Assembly (NCBI GenBank): GCA_002415895.1
Contig: DIAV01000264.1
Span: 1 to 21,208 of the forward strand
Length of the DNA: 21,208 bases
Direction of reading: 5' to 3'
Source: Anaerolineales bacterium UBA5069
GTDB lineage: Bacteria; Chloroflexota; Anaerolineae; Caldilineales; Caldilineaceae
Positions 7,316 to 15,309 of the stretch are shown here, one piece after another. Position 1 is the first letter of the stretch; every line of letters starts with the position of its first letter. The translations under genes were made by a program, and so were the position numbers. A model generated the notes under the pieces. It saw only the letters and a list, made by a program, of their open reading frames with translations. It was not told the DNA's origin and did not search any database.

Positions 7316-7347
7316 AGCGGGGCTTCGCGAAGCGGAAGCCCCGCTTC
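7314..7347 (+). terminator. Hairpin terminator after the Mo-cofactor operon
   Basis: A perfect 13-bp stem: GAAGCGGGGCTTC at 7314-7326 and GAAGCCCCGCTTC at 7335-7347, with an 8-nt loop. It begins inside the TGA stop codon of the MoaD-MoaE gene. Only a loose T-rich run (GATGTTTAAT) follows, so termination may be weak or the hairpin may mainly protect the 3' end. Confidence 0.7.
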
Positions 7348-7377
7348 GATGTTTAATCATTGGTCAGGAGATGAACG

Positions 7378-8139
7378 ATGGCGCGCCTCTCGGTTTGTGT
7401 TGAGATGTTATGGTCGCACTTGCCTTTTGAAGAGCGGATTCAGCGTGCCGCCAAAGCCGGCGTGCAGGCCATTGAGTTCTGGGATTACAGCAAAGAGGAG
7501 AGTGGCGCGATTGCCGCGGCAACACGTGCAGCGGGCGTGCAGGTTGCCGCGTTTGTCTGCGAGCCGGGCTTTGCGTTGACGGGGCCAACCCCAGTTGCGG
7601 AACACGTGACGGGCGTTCGCCGCGCTGCCGCTGTGGGACGTGAACTTGGCTGCGCCACCTTGATTGTAACGGCGGGCAACGTTGTTGCAGGCGAAACGAG
7701 TGAGGCGACGCGGCGGCGCGTCCTGCGCAAGTTAACGGCCATGGCGGTTGCCGCCGCAGAGGAGAATGTGACACTGGTGCTGGAGCCGCTCAACCCCTTC
7801 ATTGACCACCCAGGCTACTGGCTGACGGAAATGGCGCAGGCCGCCGACCTCGTTGAGGAGGTGGGTATTGAGCACTTGATGATTCTCTATGACATCTACC
7901 ATCAGCAGTTGACTGAGGGCAAGATCATTGTCAATCTGCGCCGCTACGCACCCCTGATCGGCCACATCCACGTGGCGGCAACGCCGGGCCGCACCAATCT
8001 GGTTGGCGGCGATCTGGACTACAGGGCAATCTTTGGCGCAATTGACCAGGTGGGCTACACAGGTTATGTAGGGCTTGAACTGAGGCCTTCGGGCACGCCG
8101 GAGGAAGCCGTGGCTGAAGCCCTGTCCCTGCTGCCATAA
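7378..8139 (+). CDS. Hydroxypyruvate/2-oxo-tetronate isomerase-like TIM barrel (AP endonuclease 2 superfamily)
   Basis: A 253-aa protein of the xylose-isomerase-like TIM-barrel superfamily, closest in pattern to Hyi/OtnI isomerases of about 260 aa. Visible features are the N-terminal LSVCVEMLWSHLPFEERI, the metal/catalytic Glu E136 in VLEPLNPFIDHPGYWL, D172 and H175 in LYDIYHQQ, H198 in GHIHVAATPGR and E234 in GLELRPSG. This fits a metal-dependent aldose-ketose isomerase acting on a small hydroxy-acid or sugar. The exact substrate cannot be told from sequence. The start is supported by GGAGA about 8 nt upstream. It follows the terminator of the Mo-cofactor operon and precedes an ABC importer by 478 bp, so a metabolic link to the importer is possible but unproven. 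Confidence 0.85.
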   Translation: MARLSVCVEMLWSHLPFEERIQRAAKAGVQAIEFWDYSKEESGAIAAATRAAGVQVAAFVCEPGFALTGPTPVAEHVTGVRRAAAVGRELGCATLIVTAGNVVAGETSEATRRRVLRKLTAMAVAAAEENVTLVLEPLNPFIDHPGYWLTEMAQAADLVEEVGIEHLMILYDIYHQQLTEGKIIVNLRRYAPLIGHIHVAATPGRTNLVGGDLDYRAIFGAIDQVGYTGYVGLELRPSGTPEEAVAEALSLLP

Positions 8140-8617
8140 GCGCAACAGAGCGGTGCGAATATGAAGCCTTCGTTGACCGCCGACGTGATACCACTGTGAA
8201 ACCCCCAGTCACCACCCATTTGCGCCTTTGTGACTTTGCGTTGCAATGTGGTTTTTTGTGCCGGTATGAATGTAATGCGCTTGCGGCGTATGGTTGCGCA
8301 TGCACCGTGCTAATGTTATAGTGGGCGTAGAACTCCAACGTACTCCCTTTACATCTCGCAACTACCCGTTCACCCATGGCGCGCACAACGCCCTTCGTGC
8401 CTGCAACAGGCTGATTTTCGACAGGCTGAGCCGACCGCGATTGCCTCCGGTTGCTGCTGATTACCGTGTTGCCATTTTCCCCAGTTGTGTTCTACAGCGC
8501 TCTGCTGATCGGACCCTGTGATCTTTTGTGTAGGGTAGGCGCATCAATCCACCGTGAACCGATTGTTGAATCCACGTAGTCTCAGTCAAAGCCAGTTATC
8601 CAGTAAAGGAGATCTGC
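8140..8617. other. 478-bp non-coding gap before the ABC importer
   Basis: No plausible gene is seen. The left half has no clear terminator. A promoter-like pair lies at 8294-8322, which would leave a leader of about 290 nt before the receptor gene. I looked for known riboswitch signatures (THI box, cobalamin, FMN, S-box) in that leader and found none I could defend. The motif ACAGGCTGA occurs twice close together, around 8405-8440, and CGACAGGCTG recurs after the receptor gene at 9727. Confidence 0.5.
8294..8322 (+). promoter_or_regulatory. Putative promoter for the ABC receptor gene
   Basis: TTGCGC at 8294-8299, a 17-nt spacer and TATAGT at 8317-8322 (five of six -10 positions). Transcription would start near 8329. 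Assigned by eye; the -35 is only partly consensus. Confidence 0.4.
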
Positions 8618-9724
8618 ATGAACCTGCATCCCCGGCTGCGCAGTGTCGCGCTGCTTGGCCTTATGGTAGCAATGTTGCTCATTGTGGGCGCGTGTGTGGC
8701 GCCGCCGGTTGCCACCAGCGGCAGCACTGAGGCTGCGGCCCCGGTTGAAGGTGCGCCTGCCGCAGCTGTAAGCGGCGAACTCAATGTGCTCTGCATTCCG
8801 CAGGTTGAGTGGTGCGAAGGCATGAAGTCGGAATTCGAGAAGGTCTACCCCGACATCACAGTCAACTTCGTGCGTATGTCCAGCGGTGAATCGCTCACGC
8901 GCATTCGCAACGAGAAGGACAACCCGCAGTTTGACATTATGTGGGGCGGCCCGGTTGACGCGTATGTGGCGGCAGCGCAGGAGGGTCTGCTGGAGGCCTA
9001 CGACTCGCCCAATGCTGCGGCGATTTTGGACCCCGAGCTGATGAAGGATGCCAATAACTTCTGGGTCGGCATTTATGTTGGTTCGCTGGGCTTTGGCACC
9101 AACACCAACTGGCTTGCCGAGAATCCCGGGGTGGAAGCGCCCAAGAGTTGGGAAGACCTGTTGAAGCCCGAATTCACCGGGCAGATCATGGTGGCGCATC
9201 CGTCGAGCTCAGGCACCTCCTACACGGCGCTGTGCACAATTCTGCAACTGAAGGGTGAGGAAGCGGGCTGGCAGTATCTGCGCGAATATGCAGCGCAGGT
9301 GAATCAGTTTACGAAGAGCGGCGCAGCGCCGGCCAAGTTTGTGGGCCAGGGTGAGGCCGCAGTCGGCATTGTCTTCTCGCACGACATTGTGGCCGAGATT
9401 GAGAAGGGATCGCCCATGGTCCTGACCTTCCCTGAGGAGGGCACGGGCTTCGAGATTGGCGGCATGGCGCTGCTGGCGGGCGCGGACCACCCCGATGCGG
9501 CAAAGTTGTGGTTTGACTGGGCGCTGTTGCCTGCCACGCAGGAACTCGGCCCCAAGTATGCAGCCTACCAGGCGCCCACAGTCGAGGGTGCAACACCTTC
9601 ACGCCCTGAACTGCTCGAAGCCAAGCTGATTGACTACGACTTTGATTTCTGCGGCACAAACAAGGTGGCCTTCATTGATCGCTTCACCAATGAAATGGCC
9701 GCCGCCGACAACCTGAAGGAATAG
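8618..9724 (+). CDS. ABC importer substrate-binding lipoprotein (Fe3+/organophosphate type, SBP_bac_6-like)
   Basis: A 368-aa periplasmic-type receptor, presumably anchored on the outer face of the membrane. It has a lipoprotein signal peptide with lipobox VGAC (C26), then a low-complexity Ala/Pro linker to about residue 50. The mature part begins ELNVLCIPQVEWCEGM. Family-typical stretches are FDIMWGGPVDAYVAA, VGSLGFGTNTNWL, WEDLLKPEFTGQI, FTKSGAAPAKFVGQGEAA and FPEEGTGFEIGGMALLAGA. This is the AfuA/FbpA/PhnS-like cluster, whose members bind ferric iron, hexose phosphates or aminoethylphosphonate. The paired tyrosines of FbpA-type iron sites are not evident, so iron is not assured. A strong site AAAGGAG precedes the ATG. 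The permease gene is downstream across a gap with a large palindrome. Confidence 0.88.
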   Translation: MNLHPRLRSVALLGLMVAMLLIVGACVAPPVATSGSTEAAAPVEGAPAAAVSGELNVLCIPQVEWCEGMKSEFEKVYPDITVNFVRMSSGESLTRIRNEKDNPQFDIMWGGPVDAYVAAAQEGLLEAYDSPNAAAILDPELMKDANNFWVGIYVGSLGFGTNTNWLAENPGVEAPKSWEDLLKPEFTGQIMVAHPSSSGTSYTALCTILQLKGEEAGWQYLREYAAQVNQFTKSGAAPAKFVGQGEAAVGIVFSHDIVAEIEKGSPMVLTFPEEGTGFEIGGMALLAGADHPDAAKLWFDWALLPATQELGPKYAAYQAPTVEGATPSRPELLEAKLIDYDFDFCGTNKVAFIDRFTNEMAAADNLKE

Positions 9725-9756
9725 TCCGACAGGCTGTACCCAAGGCATGACACAAT

Positions 9757-9798
9757 GTGAGAGCAGGGCATGCGTACGTACGCATGCCCTGCTCTCAC
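9757..9798. repeat. Perfect 42-bp palindrome between receptor and permease genes
   Basis: Bases 9757-9777 are the exact reverse complement of 9778-9798. As RNA it gives a 19-bp stem (5' arm beginning GTGAGAGCAGGGCATGC) closed by ACGU. It starts 32 bp after the receptor stop. No T-run follows, so a simple terminator is less likely than a barrier that stabilises or limits the upstream mRNA. This would fit the usual need for more receptor than permease. Confidence 0.9.
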
Positions 9799-9858
9799 GG
9801 GTCGTCTCTCGTTGCACTTCCTCTTGCCCTCCAAACGCCTTACCCCAAGCGTCACCCT

Positions 9859-12168
9859 ATGGCCATACACACTGTTCCACCCTTGACTCCACGGCCTGCT
9901 CCCCAAACATCTGCCTGGCGGCGCGCGATTGCGCGCTCATGGCAGGAGTTCCGCATGATTGGGCAGGACCCTGTGCTGGCGCTGGGCCTTGCGGGCGTCA
10001 TCAGCTTCGTCTTTCTCTTCATTGCGCTGCCGCTGCTGCGCGTGATCTGGCAAGGTTTCTACTCGAGTGATACGGGTGAATTTAGCCTTGTCTACTTCAC
10101 GCGTTTTGTAGACCCGGTGTGGGCGCCCCATTTGTGGACGACGGTGCGCAACACCCTTGTCATGGGCATTGGCGCGGCCACAGGTGGCACAGTGGTTGGC
10201 TTCATCTTTGCCTACACGCTTGTGCGCTGCAATATGCCCTTTGCGCGCACGGTGCATATGACAAGCCTGCTGCCCACGATTTCGCCCCCGTTTGCCATCG
10301 CCATTGCCTCGATTCTGCTCTTTGGACGCAACGGCATGATTACCCGCCAACTGCTGGGTATGCGCTTTGGGCCGGGCGACAATGACATTTACGGGCTGGA
10401 CGGGCTGATCTTTGTGCAGATCGTCACCTTCTTTCCGGTGGCATACCTGATTCTGCGCGCCATGCTTGAGCACATTGACGCCTCTATGGAGGAGGCCGCC
10501 CTGAGCCTGGGGGCAAGCAAATTTCACATTTTCCGCACGGTTACCCTGCCGCTGATGATGCCGGGGGTTGCCGCCTCGTTTCTGCTGCTCTTCGTGGAAT
10601 CGCTTTCGGACCTGGGCAACCCGCTCCTCCTGGGCGGCAACTCGAACGTACTCTCTACAGAAATTTATCTGGCCATCAACGGCCAACTGGACCAGCAGAA
10701 GGGCGCGGCGCTGTCACTGGTGCTGCTGATTCCCACGCTGGCGGTCTTCCTTGTGCAGTATTACTACCTGCGCAACAAGTCCTACGTTTCCGTGACGGGC
10801 AAACCCACAACGGGGCGCGTCTTTGTGCGCGAACCTGTGACGCGCTGGACGATGATCACCATGACGCTGCTCACGCTGGCGCTGGTGCTGCTGCTCTACT
10901 TTACAATTCTGGCGGGATCATTCACCAAGTTGTGGGGCATTAACAACGAACTCTATTTTGGCAACTATGCAACGGCGCTGACACGCGGCATGAGCGCCAT
11001 TCTTTCAACCACCTTCCTGTCGGCGCTGGCCACGCCGCTGGCTACGGGCGTGGGCATGGTGATTGCCTTCCTGGTGGTGCGGCGCACCTTTGCGGGCAAG
11101 CAGGCATTGGACTTCATATCCAACCTGGGCGGCTCGGTGCCGGGCACGATTCTGGGTGTTGGCTACATAATTGTCTTTGTGCAGGCGCCGTGGTTTGCCG
11201 TGGCAGCCGTGTATGCGCTGCTGGCAGCCGTGCTGATTGCGCGTTTGGGGCGCGGCTGGCCCATGCAGATTGCGCTTCTGCTGGGGGCCACCTTTGTGGG
11301 CTACTACTTTAACTGGCTGCCCTATCTGCTTGGGCTATCGGAAGATGGCTGGCGGCTGCTGGTTGCGGCGGGCTTTGCCTTGCTGGCTGTGGTTGGCGCG
11401 GCCTGGGCGCCTCCCGCCAAGCGGCGCATTGTTGTCGTTGTGCTGGGCGCGGTGGCGGCGGTTCTGCTCATTTACACGCTGAGCCCGCTGGTGCTGGATC
11501 CCCTGGCACGCTGGGGACGCACGCTGCCCGGCCTGATGGCGCCACGTGTCATGGCGCGCATTGTGGCGCTGCTGGAGATGCTGACGCAGCCAACCGTGGC
11601 CATTGTCGGCTTCACCGCACTGGCGCTTGGCTCGTTTGCTGTGCAGGCCGTGCGCCCTGCCATGCGTCCGGTGATGGCCTTTGGCGTCATGGCCTTCAGC
11701 GCATCGCTGATCTTCTATGGCGAATCACTCACGCTGATCGGCACACCCTACATCATTCTGGCGGCCTATGCCGTGCGCAGCCTGCCGGCATCAGTGCGCG
11801 CGGGGATTGCCTCGCTCCAGCAAATTGACCCCTCGATTGAAGAAGCGTCCAACATTCTGGGCGGTGATGCGCAATACACCTTCCGCAAGGTGACGCTGCC
11901 GCTCATGCTGCCCGCACTCTTTGCGGGCATGGTCTTCGCCTTTGCGCGCCACATGACAAGCCTCTCGGCGGTTATCTTCCTGACGACGGCGCAGTGGCCG
12001 ATTCTGACAGTGTGGATTCTGAGCGAGGTGGAGCAGGGAGGCATGAGCGTGGCCGCTGCCTACTCCGTGATTTTGATTGCAATTGTGCTGGCGGCGATTG
12101 GGCTGATGCAGTTGTGGCTTGGCCGCACCTATGGCTCGCGCGATGTGGATATGACGATTAGTGGCTAG
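9859..12168 (+). CDS. Fused double-domain ABC permease with extra membrane segments
   Basis: A 769-aa integral membrane protein of the FbpB/AfuB type with two permease domains in one chain. The first ATPase-coupling (EAA) loop is at about 211-231 (EEAALSLGASKFHIF, VTLPL) and the second at about 661-681 (EEASNILGGDAQYTF, VTLPL). The protein is much longer than the usual 500-560 aa. Between GSVPGTILGVGYIIVF (425-440) and LTLIGTPYIILAAYAVRSLP (624-643), normally close together, lie about 180 hydrophobic residues that look like several added helices. The ATG at 9859 is chosen; the open frame extends back to 9757, but that part is the palindrome and is not credible coding. No clear ribosome site. 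Receptor upstream, ATPase 216 bp downstream. Confidence 0.9.
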   Translation: MAIHTVPPLTPRPAPQTSAWRRAIARSWQEFRMIGQDPVLALGLAGVISFVFLFIALPLLRVIWQGFYSSDTGEFSLVYFTRFVDPVWAPHLWTTVRNTLVMGIGAATGGTVVGFIFAYTLVRCNMPFARTVHMTSLLPTISPPFAIAIASILLFGRNGMITRQLLGMRFGPGDNDIYGLDGLIFVQIVTFFPVAYLILRAMLEHIDASMEEAALSLGASKFHIFRTVTLPLMMPGVAASFLLLFVESLSDLGNPLLLGGNSNVLSTEIYLAINGQLDQQKGAALSLVLLIPTLAVFLVQYYYLRNKSYVSVTGKPTTGRVFVREPVTRWTMITMTLLTLALVLLLYFTILAGSFTKLWGINNELYFGNYATALTRGMSAILSTTFLSALATPLATGVGMVIAFLVVRRTFAGKQALDFISNLGGSVPGTILGVGYIIVFVQAPWFAVAAVYALLAAVLIARLGRGWPMQIALLLGATFVGYYFNWLPYLLGLSEDGWRLLVAAGFALLAVVGAAWAPPAKRRIVVVVLGAVAAVLLIYTLSPLVLDPLARWGRTLPGLMAPRVMARIVALLEMLTQPTVAIVGFTALALGSFAVQAVRPAMRPVMAFGVMAFSASLIFYGESLTLIGTPYIILAAYAVRSLPASVRAGIASLQQIDPSIEEASNILGGDAQYTFRKVTLPLMLPALFAGMVFAFARHMTSLSAVIFLTTAQWPILTVWILSEVEQGGMSVAAAYSVILIAIVLAAIGLMQLWLGRTYGSRDVDMTISG

Positions 12169-12384
12169 AGTGACAACATTGCAACGCAGTGCCGCCGCGG
12201 ACTTAAGGAAGTGGAATGACCCGTTGCATGGCGGCAGGCGACGCCGCGCGCGCATGTGCGTCATTGCAGTTATCTTTTTTGTACCGTTGCTTTACTTGTA
12301 CAGAGTCCACCGCGACGAGATAGGTCGCGCTTGCGCTGCAATGGCATTGAAATCGGTTGGTTCTTAACAGACAGGACATGAATT
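12169..12384. other. 216-bp gap between permease and ATPase genes
   Basis: No convincing gene. It holds a short hairpin at 12311-12329 (CGCGAC, 7-nt loop, GTCGCG) and a T-rich run around 12273-12280. Such a long gap is unusual inside an ABC operon and could hide a separate promoter. I could not find a convincing -35/-10 pair. Confidence 0.4.
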
Positions 12385-13497
12385 GTGCTGCTTGCGTTGC
12401 AGAATGTCTCCAAACACTTTCCCAGCCGCGACGGCAGTGGCCTGGTTTACGCCGTTGATGATGTTTCACTGGACATTGCAGAAGGCAAGTTCGTCACGCT
12501 GCTGGGGCCGTCGGGCTGTGGCAAGACGACGACGCTGCGGCTGATCGCGGGCTTTGAGTTCCCCACTGCAGGCACGATTATGCTGGAGGGGCGCAACATT
12601 AATGAGAGCCCACCCAATCAGCGCGGGATGTCGATGGTTTTTCAGAGTTACGCGATCTTTCCTCACCTGAATGTCTTCGAGAACGTTGCCTACGGGCTGC
12701 GCATCAAGAAGATGGCGGAGAACGACATCAAGCGCGCTGTGGGCAAGGTATTGGAGCTGGCGGAACTGGAGGGGTTGGAGAATCGCGCGCCCAACCAGTT
12801 GAGCGGCGGCCAGCAGCAGCGTGTTGCGTTGGCGCGTGCGCTGGTGATGGAACCCAAGGTGCTGCTCTTTGACGAGCCGCTGAGCAATCTGGACGCCAAA
12901 CTGCGTGTGCAAATGCGCAGCGAGATTCGGCGCATTCAGCAGGAGCTTGGCATTACAAGTGTCTACGTGACGCACGATCAGGATGAGGCCATGGTGCTTT
13001 CAGATATGATCGTGGTCATGCACGCCGGGCGCATTCAGCAGGTGGGGTCGGCCGTGGAGATTTACCGGCGGCCGCGCACGCGCTTTGTGGCCGACTTTAT
13101 TGGCCGCGCCAATTTCCTGCCCGTGGTGGTTGAGGAGCGTGTGGCGGATGGCTGGCGCTGCCGCCTGCTGGAGACATCGCTGGTGGTGCCCAATGCCGCC
13201 GCCGACACGCTGGCGGCGGGCGATGAGGCCTTGTTGCTGCTGCGTCCCGAATCAATTCGTGTGACTACAGCCGCCGATGGGGTGCTGGCGGAAGCGACCC
13301 AGCAGTCGTTGCGTCTGCCTGCACGCGTCAAACACAGCGCGTATCTGGGCAGCGTGGTCGAGTACGAGATCGAGTTACAGGGGCAGCCCTTGCTTGCCGT
13401 GCGCCACGACCCGTCGGAGGAGCATCTCTACCCGGCGGGCACCGAGGTGGCGGTGGAACTGTTGCGCAGTAACCTCTTTCTGCTGCCGGCGGTGTAA
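12385..13497 (+). CDS. ABC importer ATP-binding protein (FbpC/PotA-like)
   Basis: A 370-aa ATPase that would power the preceding permease from the cytoplasmic side. Walker A is GPSGCGKTT at 41-49, the Q-loop is in VFQSYAIFPHLNVFENVAYGL near 85-105, the signature LSGGQQQR is at 139-146, Walker B is VLLFDEPLSNLD at 159-170 and the H-loop is H197 in VTHDQDEA. The region after about 235 (DFIGRANFLPV and onward) is a TOBE-type domain with LLLLRPESIRV, as in Fe3+, sugar and spermidine importers. The start is GTG at 12385 with AGGA about 9 nt upstream. The CDS ends before a 119-bp gap leading to the terminase gene. Confidence 0.94.
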   Translation: MLLALQNVSKHFPSRDGSGLVYAVDDVSLDIAEGKFVTLLGPSGCGKTTTLRLIAGFEFPTAGTIMLEGRNINESPPNQRGMSMVFQSYAIFPHLNVFENVAYGLRIKKMAENDIKRAVGKVLELAELEGLENRAPNQLSGGQQQRVALARALVMEPKVLLFDEPLSNLDAKLRVQMRSEIRRIQQELGITSVYVTHDQDEAMVLSDMIVVMHAGRIQQVGSAVEIYRRPRTRFVADFIGRANFLPVVVEERVADGWRCRLLETSLVVPNAAADTLAAGDEALLLLRPESIRVTTAADGVLAEATQQSLRLPARVKHSAYLGSVVEYEIELQGQPLLAVRHDPSEEHLYPAGTEVAVELLRSNLFLLPAV

Positions 13498-13579
13498 CGC
13501 GAAGCAAGGCCTGTGTAAACAAGCGTGCATCCCACTTGTCCGCGCACGCGGGTATCTGCGCGCAACCACCTTTTTCCCC

Positions 13580-13608
13580 TTGTGCGGCAGGCGTGCGGCG
13601 CGTACCAT
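13580..13608 (+). promoter_or_regulatory. Weak promoter candidate for the terminase-like gene
   Basis: TTGTGC at 13580-13585, a 17-nt spacer and TACCAT at 13603-13608. The expected transcript would start almost at the ATG at 13617, i.e. leaderless. Both boxes deviate from consensus, so this is tentative. Confidence 0.25.
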
Positions 13609-13616
13609 GCAAGTCC

Positions 13617-15086
13617 ATGGATGCTCCTTCGCTTGACCTCGAACGCACGCTCTGTGGCGTATCGCCGGCCTACTTCCTCGAGCATTATGTTGCCATTGAA
13701 AGCCCTGAAGTGGGCGACTGGGTGCCTTTCCACCTCTGGCCTCAGCAGCGGCGCGCGCTGACAACGCTCCACACCAACCGTAAGGTGGTCATTCTCAAGG
13801 CGCGCCAGCTGGGGCTGACATGGCTCTCGCTGGGCTTTGCGTTGTGGCTCATGGTGACGCAGCCGCCGGCGGTTGTGCTGCTCTTCTCCTTGCGCGAGGC
13901 GGAGGCTGTGGAACTGCTGCGGCGGCTGCGCGCTATGCACGCGCGCCTGCCCGCCTGGCTGCGCGATGCGCCGGGCGGCAGCGCGACGGCCACGCGCTGG
14001 GAATTGGCCACCGGCTCGCGCGCCCATGCCTTCTCCACGCAGAGCGGGCGCTCCTACACGGGCACGCTGGCGATTGTGGACGAGGCGGACTTCGTACCCA
14101 ACCTGGCGGCCTTCCTCAACGCCGTCAAGCCCACCGTAGACGCTGGCGGCCGCCTGCTGCTCATTTCCACGGCCGACAAGGCGCAGCCGCTCAGCCCCTT
14201 CAAGCGCATCTACCGTGCCGCCGCAGCCCAACCGGGCGGCGACGCAAACGCCTATGCGCCGCTCTTCCTGCCCTGGTATGCGCGGCCTGAGCGTACGCCG
14301 GCGTGGCGTGCGCGCGTTGCCGCGGAGATGTTTGCCCAGCGCGGCAGCCATGACGACTTCTTTCAGGAGTATCCCGCGACGGCGGATGAAGCGCTGCGCG
14401 TGCGTTCGCTGGCAGCGCGCCTGCCCGCGGCGTGGATTGAACGCATTACAACTGAGGAGCCACCCTTGCCTGCCGCCACGTTGCCGCCGGCGCTGGCGGG
14501 CTTGCCCGGCCTGCGTGTCTTTGCGCCGCCTCAGCCGGGCAACCGGTATGTGGCCGCCGCCGACCCGGCCGAGGGCAACCCGCACAGTGATGAGAGCGCG
14601 CTGGTGGTGCTGGATGCCATGAGCGGGGCACAGGTCGCGTTGCTGGCCGCGCCAATTGCGCCCGATCTCTTTGCACTTCATGCTGCCGCACTCTGTCGCT
14701 GGTACGCCGATGCGCCGCTGCTTGTGGAGCGCAACAACCACGGCCACGCCGTGCTGGGCTGGCTGGCCGAACAGGGGGTGGAACTGCTGCATGGCCCTGA
14801 TGGCCGCCCGGGCTGGCTGACAACCGCCGTAAGCAAAACGCGCGTCTGGGATGAGGCGGCGCGTCGCATTGCCGCCGAGGGCTGCACGATTGCCGACGGC
14901 GAGACGGCCGCCCAGCTTGCCCTGGTGGAAGCCTCTACGCTGCGCGCCCCCACCGGCCACCATGATGACCGCGCGATGGCCTTTGTGCTGGCGCTGCACG
15001 CGCTGGGCAGCGCGGCCCCGCCGCCCACACCACCCGTTGCTCCCGCCGATCCTCTGTGCGACTACGATGCCCACGCCTTCAGTTAA
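13617..15086 (+). CDS. Phage-type terminase large subunit, isolated
   Basis: A 489-aa protein with the two-domain plan of TerL, the motor-nuclease that packages phage DNA. The N-terminal ATPase has an early HLWPQQRRAL, a variant Walker A KARQLGLTW at 61-69 and Walker B LAIVDEADF near 151-159, then a coupling motif LLLISTADKA. The C-terminal RNase H-like nuclease shows the metal-binding acids D316 (AAADPAEG), E371 (VERNNHGH) and D450/D451 (HHDDRAMAF). ATG 13617 starts the conserved part; the frame opens at 13536 but the added residues look unrelated. All key residues seem intact. No small terminase, portal, capsid or integrase gene lies nearby, and base composition matches its neighbours. It could be a prophage remnant, a gene of a gene-transfer particle encoded elsewhere, or a domesticated nuclease. 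Confidence 0.88.
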   Translation: MDAPSLDLERTLCGVSPAYFLEHYVAIESPEVGDWVPFHLWPQQRRALTTLHTNRKVVILKARQLGLTWLSLGFALWLMVTQPPAVVLLFSLREAEAVELLRRLRAMHARLPAWLRDAPGGSATATRWELATGSRAHAFSTQSGRSYTGTLAIVDEADFVPNLAAFLNAVKPTVDAGGRLLLISTADKAQPLSPFKRIYRAAAAQPGGDANAYAPLFLPWYARPERTPAWRARVAAEMFAQRGSHDDFFQEYPATADEALRVRSLAARLPAAWIERITTEEPPLPAATLPPALAGLPGLRVFAPPQPGNRYVAAADPAEGNPHSDESALVVLDAMSGAQVALLAAPIAPDLFALHAAALCRWYADAPLLVERNNHGHAVLGWLAEQGVELLHGPDGRPGWLTTAVSKTRVWDEAARRIAAEGCTIADGETAAQLALVEASTLRAPTGHHDDRAMAFVLALHALGSAAPPPTPPVAPADPLCDYDAHAFS

Positions 15087-15093
15087 GTTGAAG

Positions 15094-15156
15094 TGGTGCA
15101 TCTCTGCAGTGCGCGGCGATGGTTGCGGGATCGTAGCGGGGGGCTTCCAGCCCTCT
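15094..15156 (+). repeat. Hairpin repeat copy 1
   Basis: Unit pattern: TGGTGC, TCTCTGCAGTG, GCGGCG, then TCGTAGCGG, GGGCTTCCAGCCCTC. The last block folds into GGGCT-TCC-AGCCC. This copy carries about 12 extra bases (around 15119-15130) relative to copy 3. Confidence 0.85.
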
Positions 15157-15167
15157 GGCTTTTGCGC

Positions 15168-15228
15168 TGCGTCTCTGAAGTGCGCGGCGATCGTAGCGGG
15201 AACGTAGCGGAGGGCTTCCAGCCCTCCG
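15168..15228 (+). repeat. Hairpin repeat copy 2 (direct)
   Basis: Same orientation as copy 1: TGCGTCTCTGAAGTGCGCGG, then CGTAGCGG twice (once followed by GAA), then AGGGCTTCCAGCCCTCC. The doubled CGTAGCGG looks like a small local duplication. Confidence 0.85.
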
Positions 15229-15309
15229 GCTCTTGCGCGACGCAGCCCGACGGCCCAGGCCACAGCGCCGGCGCGGCGTGAAGCGTCGTGCCGTGCAGGG
15301 GTCTGAAAC

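Noticed and set aside
8405..8440. ACAGGCTGA tandem motif as a regulatory repeat
   Set aside because: Only two close copies plus a partial one at 9727; too short to separate from chance.
8329..8617. Riboswitch in the long leader of the receptor gene
   Set aside because: CTGAGCC and GACAGGCTGA looked briefly like THI-box parts, but the order and the remaining conserved blocks are missing.
9757..9858. Permease start inside the palindrome
   Set aside because: The first residues would be coded by the palindrome itself and are unlike any permease N-terminus.
13428..15263. 611-aa open frame antisense to the terminase gene
   Set aside because: Arg/Gly/His-rich translation typical of the reverse strand of a GC-rich gene. 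The plus strand has clear TerL motifs.
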